From NCBI GenBank assembly GCA_002402325.1, contig DHFQ01000001.1:1-5237 (forward strand): DNA of 5,237 bases. The letters are read 5' to 3'. How positions within the stretch are numbered: the first letter of the stretch is position 1; the number at the start of each line of letters is the position of its first letter. Under the pieces are notes generated by a model. That model was not told where the DNA came from and ran no database searches. It saw only the letters and a program-made list of their open reading frames with translations. The translations under genes and the position numbers were made by a program. The DNA comes from Candidatus Aminicenantes bacterium UBA4820 (GTDB lineage Bacteria; Acidobacteriota; UBA4820). Positions 1 to 5,237 of this stretch are shown one piece after another.

Positions 1-130
1 TACTGCTATTATCTTTTGATAACAACGCTTTATAGCAATGTCGGATTTCGGGATAAAATAGTTACTTGATAATTGGCATTCTTCTTATTTATAATTTGAG
101 TTTGACAAACGATTTTTAACTTCTCAAAAG
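1..130. other. AT-rich flank with no convincing gene
   Basis: All six frames were read. The only frame open from the window edge for any length is plus-strand 1-69: 22 codons, then TGA, starting YCYYLLITT and ending RDKIVT. It could be the tail of a convergent gene lying to the left, but it is too short to support a call. Small hairpin-forming pieces (TTATC/GATAA at 9-22 and TGCTAT/ATAGCA at 4-37) are within what chance gives in AT-rich DNA. No promoter with both boxes properly spaced is seen. Confidence 0.4.
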
Positions 131-165
131 AAAAGGAAGTAAGGACTTTGTCCTTACTTCCTTTT
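131..165 (-). terminator. Rho-independent terminator of the two-gene operon
   Basis: A perfect 16-base inverted repeat (131-146 and 150-165) encloses a three-base loop (147-149). On the minus strand it begins 24 bases after the TGA stop (192-190). The descending arm runs into TTTTCTTTTG, giving the U-rich tail expected for intrinsic termination of this operon. The plus-strand version also ends in CTTTT, so weak bidirectional action for anything converging from the left edge is possible. The outer A/T pairs probably belong to the tract rather than the stable stem. Confidence 0.9.
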
Positions 166-189
166 AATCAACTATCTAATTTAGGTTTC

Positions 190-3100
190 TCACCTATCGC
201 TTTCACCACAAGGTTCTTTATATCCGTATATCTTGTAGTAATAGACGGGAACACTCATCACTCCGTCAGAAGTCGTCCACTCGTAGGAAGAAGCGTCTGT
301 GTCGGTCTCTGTATGTATTAAAGTGGCTGTCTCTTCATCTCTTAAGTCCGATGAGGAAACACTCTCGCTTCTGTAAATTCTGAACTCGCTTGTTTGATAT
401 ATTCCACCGTCTTCCCACCTGAAAATTCCTTCATTACCGTAACCATCTGTTCCATCTTTAATAACGCCTAATTCTGGACTTCCTTGATAGGACCAGAAAT
501 AGATGCTGTCTGTTATACCATACCCAAGTTTCACATCGTCTATTACCCAATCTGATAGGTTGCTTGTATTTCCTGATGCTGCCTTAAATCTGATTTTTAT
601 TTGAGTAGTTGATGTTGTCAGGTAATCATCAAGACGCGCTTCATAGAAACTTCCACCTGAACTTCCTTGAAATGCAGGTTGTACTCCACCCGGAGTTGAA
701 GGACAGTTTAATGTTATTGAATCGGGAACATTTGCCTCAATCGCTGGATAGGGAAGAAGAACAATTTTAACCCATAAACCAGAGTCGTTTGTCCATACTT
801 CAACAACGCCTGCATCATCAGAAGAAAGGCTACAGGAAGACCAGAATCTCAACTTTACATCGTCTGTCCATGTAAGAGTTGATGGTGATGTCATTTCAAG
901 TGATGATGTTGAGTCTAAATTAGAACTCAAATCGCATCTCCACGCAGAGGTTCCACCGTTACCAACTCCTGAAGTTACTGTCCATAAATTCAATCCCGCG
1001 TCGCAGGTTTCGCTGAAGTTATTGCTTGAATCAAAGTTGTTTTCAAGAATCATCGTGCAGGTTGGAGAACAGGAGGCAAGGTCTGCTGTTCCCGTGCTAT
1101 CACTATAAACTTTTGTTTTCCCGCACCCATTTACCGCAACAATTCTGTAAATGTATAATCCTCTGTCAACTGGTTTGTATGTTAAAGAAGTAACCGATTG
1201 ACTTACGCTTTGTATGATGTTGGTGAACCCATCCCTGCTATAGTAAAGCCTGTATTTTCTGTTTGCCGAATTTGTCCCTCCATCTCCCCAGTCAGTTACA
1301 GGATTGAAGCTAACCGTTATCCCTGTTGCTGACTCGCAGGTTATATCCGTTGCGGTTGTTTGTGCGGGTGATGCAATGGGAGACATTCCAGAATAGTCCG
1401 CATAAATGATTGAGGTCCCGCCGCTTGTTTGACAGTTGTTCATATTGTATGCGCGTACTTTGTAAGTGTACAAAGTATCAATAAGTGGGGGATCATCTGA
1501 AACGCTTGATGTTCCGTCAGAAGCAGGTGATGTCGCTATTTCAGTTCCATCCCTGAATATACGATAGAGCCTTGGAAAGGGACCACTTCCACCATCATTC
1601 CACCCCATTGCATCATTACCTTCAACATCTGTCCACGAAATAGTAAGGGTTGAATCTGCACAACCATTTGTATCAATAACACTTTGAATTCCAGTGAAAG
1701 CGGGAGCGGATTCAGCATCAGCAATGGGACCAAAATCTGAATAGTTTGAACTCATTGAACATCCATTTGTTGCAACAACTCTGTAAGTAAAAGAGTTTGA
1801 ATTACCCGGTTGATAGGTGTAAGGTGAAGTTATATTTGTTGCAACAGGTGTTGCAAAGTTGTTGCTTGATGAGTAAAGGTCGTATCTTCTTGATCCTTCA
1901 CCATTGTCATTCCATGCGGTTACCCCATTAAAGGCAACAAGGATTCCTGTAAGAGAGCAATCTATATCAGAACAGGTCAAAGTCGGGGGCGACGGAAGCG
2001 TTGGGACTCCACCAACCCCATCTGCCGCAGATACGCTCAAATCGTAATTTTTTACATCTCCACAACCGTTGGTTGCCTTTATCCTGTATTGGTAATTGAC
2101 ACCATTTTCTGCATCGTAAGTGAAAGGAGAAGAAGTTGGAGAGGCAATTGGAGTTGTGTATCCATCACCGCTGTAAAAGAGAGAATAACTCCTTGTTCCT
2201 TCACCATTATCACCCCAATCTGAAGGAGCATTCCAACTGATACTTATGCCCTCTCCCGTGCATCCGTTTATATCCACAGCGGTTGTTGCAGAATTTGAAA
2301 GTGTTGGAGTAGAGTGAACATTATCTTTTCCGTCAAGAGTATTTCCGAGATTTGTGCAGGTATCAAGATTGTTGCAAGCCTCAACCCCATAATCGTAAGA
2401 AACATTGTTATTGCCCGTAGTATCAATATAGGAAGTTTGAGATGTGTCTGTTATTGTCTGTATCAAAGTTCCATCCCTTTTTATTTCATACCTTCTTAGA
2501 GTACAATTTGAAGAACATCCATCATTCCAGTTTGTAACCGAATTCCAGCTGATTTGAACACCCTCATCCGCACAGGCACCATTTACATCAACCACAGATT
2601 GGATTCCAGAAAACTCAGGTGGAGACGCAATGTAATTCTGACTTGTTGCAGAATCTGTTAAAGGGCTATCAACATAGGAGTTGTAAGTAGAGCCTTGATT
2701 GGGAGCAGTTGCCGGCAAGAAGAAAAAGTAAAAGTTGTGCCAGGCATTCTCGGTAGTTTCAGTTGGATCTTCAATGTGATAACCCGCATTTCCTCTGTTT
2801 CCCGTTCCGCTGTCTGTGTAAAGGTTTTTTCTGTTATCGGGGCTTACCTGCTTTGCGGTGTTTCTTAAAGTCTTTATGTAACTACCGTAAGAAGATGAAA
2901 CCTGATACCATTTCCACAGGGGTGTTGCTGCAATTGTATCTGCTGTACCATTTATTGTAGCGGTTTCACCGTTGCTATCGTAAAAGGTCATATTAATAGC
3001 ACTTGAATGGTTAATGGTTGAAAACCAATAATTTGTATGACCCGATCCTCCGTGAAATTTGTCGGCATGATCTTCTTTCCAGTAGGATTTGTAGTAGTAA

Positions 3101-4023
3101 TGGTGGACACAGGGCCACATACCTATACCATTAGTTACCCATGTGCAGTAGGGAGACCAGATAAAGTATCTTAAAACTCTTACTCTTCCATCCTTTGCAT
3201 ACCACGGAAGAATCATTTCTTCACAACCACCACCAGTAATCGTCTGTTCTGTTCGGATTTGAGTTTCTGAAGAGGTGCAATTAAGAGAGAATCCGCCATT
3301 CCACGACCATTTTGAAGATTGGACAAGGTTACTACCCGTTCCACCTCCTGAAGGAGTAACTGTCAAAGTTTGAAAATAGAGTGCACTTTGATGATTATCG
3401 GGGTAATCAACGGTGTAGCTCTTTGCCGTAACAGTGTTTGAACTTTCATTCCAGGAAACATAATCATCTGTTCTCCATACAGGAAGTGTATCGTATTTGA
3501 AAATATAGACCCAACCTTTTTTGCTACTGTCTAAAGGATCTGTTACAAGGACTTCGTATCTGGGCGAGGTTGTATTTGCATCTGGTGCCCACTCATCAGC
3601 AGAAACCCTGTCTCCCGTTTCATCACTCATAAAGACAAGTTCATCGTTTGAGTCCCACAAGTTGTCGTCTGGTTGCATATGATTTGGACCAAGCCCAACA
3701 TGGGAACCATTTGTGCAAATTGGCGGTGGAGATGATGGGTAGGTATTATTTATCTCATCAATCTGGAAGACAACCTGCCTCCAGCCCGTTCCCTCATCAT
3801 AAGCCCATACGAATATCTGATTTGGGCTTAGTGTTGCATCTGTTGGGTTTATCTGAAGCCCATAGTAGGATGTCATCTGATTCCCTGTAACAACAATTCC
3901 CTCCGCAGGGCGATTAAGGGTTTTATGGTCAATTACACCAGCATTTAAAGATGTTCCGATTATTAAAAACAAAGTCAAAAGCAATGCTAAATGCAAGAGG
4001 TTCTTAATCTTCTTATAAGCCAA
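190..4023 (-). CDS. Large exported multi-domain protein with FN3-like repeats and a MAM-like jelly-roll domain; function unknown
   Basis: A complete 1277-residue protein that I cannot assign to a named family. It begins with TTG (4023-4021); a Shine-Dalgarno match AGGAGGTG lies just upstream, and no ATG or GTG occurs in frame between it and the preceding in-frame stop. Residues 1-28 form a signal peptide: KKIK basic start, hydrophobic 9-23, likely cleavage after LNA (28). Residues ~29-466 are an uncharacterised region with a FQIDE motif (86-90), NDELVFMSD (126-134) and a His/aromatic cluster (~293-333). Five FN3-like modules follow (~470-979), each with a W-x-D-[GN] motif (W499, W603, W704, W808, W912). 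Residues ~986-1170 resemble a MAM/cleaved-adhesin jelly-roll ending in WVIDDVKL. A shortened sixth module (~1171-1277) carries W1203-E-D-G-G. Cysteines are frequent, as expected for a disulfide-bonded exported protein. No sortase, PEP-CTERM or T9SS-like tail and no C-terminal membrane segment is seen. It is the second gene of an operon and ends 24 bases before a terminator. A surface, adhesion or matrix role is inference; the reading frame itself is very secure. Confidence 0.95.
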   Translation of the reverse strand: MAYKKIKNLLHLALLLTLFLIIGTSLNAGVIDHKTLNRPAEGIVVTGNQMTSYYGLQINPTDATLSPNQIFVWAYDEGTGWRQVVFQIDEINNTYPSSPPPICTNGSHVGLGPNHMQPDDNLWDSNDELVFMSDETGDRVSADEWAPDANTTSPRYEVLVTDPLDSSKKGWVYIFKYDTLPVWRTDDYVSWNESSNTVTAKSYTVDYPDNHQSALYFQTLTVTPSGGGTGSNLVQSSKWSWNGGFSLNCTSSETQIRTEQTITGGGCEEMILPWYAKDGRVRVLRYFIWSPYCTWVTNGIGMWPCVHHYYYKSYWKEDHADKFHGGSGHTNYWFSTINHSSAINMTFYDSNGETATINGTADTIAATPLWKWYQVSSSYGSYIKTLRNTAKQVSPDNRKNLYTDSGTGNRGNAGYHIEDPTETTENAWHNFYFFFLPATAPNQGSTYNSYVDSPLTDSATSQNYIASPPEFSGIQSVVDVNGACADEGVQISWNSVTNWNDGCSSNCTLRRYEIKRDGTLIQTITDTSQTSYIDTTGNNNVSYDYGVEACNNLDTCTNLGNTLDGKDNVHSTPTLSNSATTAVDINGCTGEGISISWNAPSDWGDNGEGTRSYSLFYSGDGYTTPIASPTSSPFTYDAENGVNYQYRIKATNGCGDVKNYDLSVSAADGVGGVPTLPSPPTLTCSDIDCSLTGILVAFNGVTAWNDNGEGSRRYDLYSSSNNFATPVATNITSPYTYQPGNSNSFTYRVVATNGCSMSSNYSDFGPIADAESAPAFTGIQSVIDTNGCADSTLTISWTDVEGNDAMGWNDGGSGPFPRLYRIFRDGTEIATSPASDGTSSVSDDPPLIDTLYTYKVRAYNMNNCQTSGGTSIIYADYSGMSPIASPAQTTATDITCESATGITVSFNPVTDWGDGGTNSANRKYRLYYSRDGFTNIIQSVSQSVTSLTYKPVDRGLYIYRIVAVNGCGKTKVYSDSTGTADLASCSPTCTMILENNFDSSNNFSETCDAGLNLWTVTSGVGNGGTSAWRCDLSSNLDSTSSLEMTSPSTLTWTDDVKLRFWSSCSLSSDDAGVVEVWTNDSGLWVKIVLLPYPAIEANVPDSITLNCPSTPGGVQPAFQGSSGGSFYEARLDDYLTTSTTQIKIRFKAASGNTSNLSDWVIDDVKLGYGITDSIYFWSYQGSPELGVIKDGTDGYGNEGIFRWEDGGIYQTSEFRIYRSESVSSSDLRDEETATLIHTETDTDASSYEWTTSDGVMSVPVYYYKIYGYKEPCGESDR
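514..1068 (-). other. Region encoding a MAM/cleaved-adhesin-like jelly-roll domain
   Basis: Residues ~986-1170 of the 1277-residue protein follow the usual layout of this beta-sandwich type. An early F-x-x-x-NLWTVTSG stretch gives way to a tryptophan/cysteine segment (W1029, C1030), an L-E-M-T-S-P strand (1042-1047) and VKLRFWSSCS (1056-1065). A D-x-G-V-V-E-V-W strand follows (1070-1077), then IKIRFKAASG (1142-1151) and the signature-like SDWVIDDVKL (1157-1166). Domains of this kind bind carbohydrate or protein in secreted proteases and adhesins of other bacteria, often with calcium. The assignment is by pattern only, and no ligand can be named. It is inserted between FN3-like modules five and six. 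Confidence 0.65.
1087..2616 (-). repeat. Five tandem FN3-like protein modules (coding repeat)
   Basis: Within the 1277-residue protein, modules lie at about residues 470-568, 573-669, 676-771, 772-880 and 881-979. The motif tryptophans are spaced 104, 101, 104 and 104 residues apart. Each unit runs: D-x-(N)-(G)-C near the start, a hydrophobic strand such as GISISW, the W-x-D-[GN] loop, a charged R-x-Y strand, then Y-x-Y-[RK]-[VI]-x-A-x-N leading to a second cysteine. Modules 2, 3 and 5 end this strand with NGC. Likely cysteine pairs are 588/654, 689/755, 788/864 and 896/967. Module 1 (484 with 550 or 556) also has C503 and C507. Modules 2 and 3 are the most alike (DNGEG loop in both). The repetition is clear in protein but only patchy in DNA, so the copies are old. 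The FN3 assignment rests on length, strand pattern and the Y-x-Y signature; another Ig-like fold is possible. Confidence 0.8.
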
Positions 4024-4028
4024 AGCAA

Positions 4029-4038
4029 CACCTCCTCC
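4029..4038 (-). promoter_or_regulatory. Ribosome binding site for the 1277-residue protein, overlapping the upstream stop
   Basis: Reading the minus strand, GGAGGAGGTG contains AGGAGGTG, an eight-base match to the canonical anti-Shine-Dalgarno complement. Its GGAGG core ends seven bases before the TTG at 4023. This fixes the start choice, since no ATG or GTG lies in that frame up to the preceding stop (4062-4060), and the signal peptide begins directly afterwards. The last base of the upstream TAG stop is the first G of the site, so ribosomes finishing the upstream gene release on top of it; this is a typical arrangement for translational coupling. Confidence 0.88.
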
Positions 4039-5237
4039 TACCTCGTTATTACAATGTAATCAGCCACAATATCGTTTAAATTGTTCACATTGTCATAGGC
4101 AAGCCCAACAAATCCCCACTGTCCTGATTGAGCATTCAGTTCCCAGATTCCATCATCCATTCCACTTTTTATAACACCACTTCCTGCCCAGATTGATGGA
4201 AGAATGAGGTAGTAATTAAGTGTATCGCCATCCGGGTCTGTTGCTGAAATTTTGAGACGAAGATTGGCACCGGGTAAAGTAGGAGGTTCTTCAACAATGG
4301 AATAATTTGTTGGATTATGGTTATTTGAAGGATAATTAAGAATTCCATCTGAAAGCCCTGCAACCGCACTAACAAAGTTGTTAAGTCCCTCGTTTGTCAT
4401 TCCGTTAAGACGGCCACCAAAGGTTGGGTCTTTGAAATAGATATAAAGAGCATTATAAAGACCCTTTCCCGGCTCTGCTGGTTCCCCTAAGTAAAGCACC
4501 TTTTTGTGATCACGATCAGACCATCCATTCCACTGTCCATCTCCATTCAAGTCAATGTATTGCAAAGGTGTAGAATTATTAGCCATTAAAATGGGTTCAA
4601 ACAAATCAAACTTTCCATCACCATCAATGTCATTCCAATTTATTTTTAGACAGTCGCTATCAGTGTCGATGTTTGCAGGATCGCAGGAGGCATCAACTAT
4701 TCCATTTTCATCCTGATTGAAAACCGTAAAAGGTTCAATCGTCCAGAATTTGTCAGGGACAATTGGATCGCAAGGTTCATCCCAATCCCCAAAGAAGCCG
4801 TTGAATGTGTAGTTCATCGCTTCTTCACAAATAGGTTCAGTATGGGTCTGACAGAAGTAGGGGACATAGTCTCTTATGTTTTCTGGGTTTTCAATGAACA
4901 TTCTTACATCAATATCCTCCGCGAAATTGAGAATTTTTTCAAAATCTCCTCCAAGGTCTGAAGGGTCAATGTCATTTTCTGCAAGATAATTTTCTATGTC
5001 GTCGCGAAGATTTATCGTATAATGGGGCGTAGTATCTGCTACCGCTCTCTCAAGGGTGTATCCCCAATCGGCGCTATAAAGTGTAAAAACCCACGCTTCG
5101 GGATAGCAAGCCGTATCAAAGTTTTCCCCTGAAATGTCATTGTATGCATTTACTATTTCCTTTATCCACCAATCAATATCACCACTCAACCCTCCTTTTA
5201 TTGAAATCGGAGTATTGTAAAGAGGAGGTTCAGGGTC
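4038..5237 (-). CDS. C-terminal part of a large calcium-loop and Ig-like-domain protein (5' end outside window)
   Basis: The frame stays open to the window edge, so only ~399 C-terminal residues are visible. The TTG at 5189-5187 is not a convincing start: the 16 codons before it are open and protein-like (beginning DPEPPLYN), no signal peptide follows it, and the purine-rich AAAAGGAGG before it sits only one base away. Numbering from that TTG as residue 1, residues ~1-150 are acidic and aromatic with no recognised domain. Residues 187-198 form a perfect EF-hand loop (D187, D189, D191, G192, D195, E198), and 213-225 form a dockerin-like loop (DLNGDGQWN start). Residues ~292-383 look like an Ig/cadherin-like beta-sandwich, with SATDPDGDTLNY at 315-326 and a terminal strand YIVITR. 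Six cysteines are present (28, 113, 121, 140, 169, 180). Calcium binding is expected from the loops; substrate and partners are unknown. The stop TAG (4040-4038) lies within the ribosome binding site of the next gene, suggesting coupled synthesis. It is probably exported like its neighbour, but its own signal peptide would lie outside the window. Confidence 0.9.
   Translation of the reverse strand, partial: DPEPPLYNTPISIKGGLSGDIDWWIKEIVNAYNDISGENFDTACYPEAWVFTLYSADWGYTLERAVADTTPHYTINLRDDIENYLAENDIDPSDLGGDFEKILNFAEDIDVRMFIENPENIRDYVPYFCQTHTEPICEEAMNYTFNGFFGDWDEPCDPIVPDKFWTIEPFTVFNQDENGIVDASCDPANIDTDSDCLKINWNDIDGDGKFDLFEPILMANNSTPLQYIDLNGDGQWNGWSDRDHKKVLYLGEPAEPGKGLYNALYIYFKDPTFGGRLNGMTNEGLNNFVSAVAGLSDGILNYPSNNHNPTNYSIVEEPPTLPGANLRLKISATDPDGDTLNYYLILPSIWAGSGVIKSGMDDGIWELNAQSGQWGFVGLAYDNVNNLNDIVADYIVITR
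4515..4631 (-). other. Region encoding two calcium-loop motifs (EF-hand / dockerin-like)
   Basis: The loop encoded at 4631-4596 reads D-I-D-G-D-G-K-F-D-L-F-E, with acidic ligands at positions 1, 3, 5, 9 and 12 and glycine at 6, a full EF-hand consensus. The second, encoded at 4553-4515, reads D-L-N-G-D-G-Q-W-N-G-W-S-D, closer to a dockerin or thrombospondin type-3 loop. The loops start 26 residues apart, similar to the spacing of duplicated dockerin half-sites. However, the following helices typical of dockerin are not evident, so I do not call a dockerin domain. A DTDSD stretch just upstream may contribute another acidic site. Confidence 0.75.

Noticed and set aside
4..37. Short inverted repeats TGCTAT/ATAGCA and TTATC/GATAA as a structured RNA or element end
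   Set aside because: The stems are 5-6 bases in AT-rich sequence, expected by chance, and have no accompanying tail or direct repeats.
102..107. TTGACA resembling a -35 box on the plus strand
   Set aside because: There is no -10-like hexamer 16-18 bases downstream and no plus-strand gene follows; the terminator comes next.
1536..1733. 65-codon minus-strand open frame
   Set aside because: It overlaps FN3-like module four in another frame and has a low-complexity M/V/L-rich composition typical of a shadow.
1087..2616. The repeated ~300-base units as a CRISPR or DNA-level tandem repeat
   Set aside because: The periodicity is in the protein; the DNA of the units has diverged widely and the units are contiguous coding sequence.
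2314..2960. Plus-strand open frames at 2314-2499 and 2763-2960
   Set aside because: Both are antisense to well-supported coding sequence; there is no ribosome binding site or recognisable product that I can support.
3648..3890. 80-codon plus-strand open frame
   Set aside because: It lies entirely antisense to the N-terminal domain of the 1277-residue protein and shows no domain; the minus-strand frame is clearly the coding one.
4169..4375. 68-codon minus-strand open frame
   Set aside because: It is a shadow in another frame of the Ig-like C-terminal domain of the upstream gene.
5187..5198. AAAAGGAGG followed by TTG as a ribosome binding site and start for the right-hand gene
   Set aside because: The gap is one base, too short for initiation; the frame is open upstream and no signal peptide follows.

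Overview
The window carries two minus-strand genes read in the order high coordinate to low, a single strong transcription terminator behind them, and a short AT-rich flank. The upstream gene (4038 to the right window edge) is cut by the window: its reading frame is still open at base 5237, so only its C-terminal ~399 residues are seen. The downstream gene (190-4023) is complete: a 1277-residue exported, modular, cysteine-rich protein. Only 14 bases separate the two genes, and the Shine-Dalgarno sequence of the second overlaps the stop codon of the first. They are therefore almost certainly co-transcribed and probably translationally coupled.

The 1277-residue protein has a signal peptide, a ~440-residue N-terminal region of unrecognised family, and five tandem fibronectin-III-like modules of about 100 residues. 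A MAM/cleaved-adhesin-like jelly-roll domain follows, then a sixth, shortened FN3-like module. All six modules share a W-x-D-[GN]-x-type motif, and the first five also keep a cysteine near each end that could form a disulfide. The partial upstream protein has one perfect EF-hand-type calcium loop, a second dockerin-like loop, and a C-terminal Ig/cadherin-like domain with a DPDGD motif. Together they look like a pair of large envelope or extracellular proteins that bind calcium and present beta-sandwich domains. No enzyme, transporter, nucleic-acid-processing or defence function can be read from either, and no standard cell-surface anchor (LPxTG, PEP-CTERM or T9SS-type tail) is visible in the complete protein.

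The organism is a bacterium with moderate GC content (roughly 40% by eye), a canonical anti-Shine-Dalgarno and use of a TTG start. The lineage cannot be fixed from this sequence. Large secreted FN3-like proteins rich in paired cysteines are compatible with several poorly studied environmental phyla, but that is inference. Bases 1-130 hold no convincing gene. I see no RNA gene, CRISPR array or identifiable insertion sequence.
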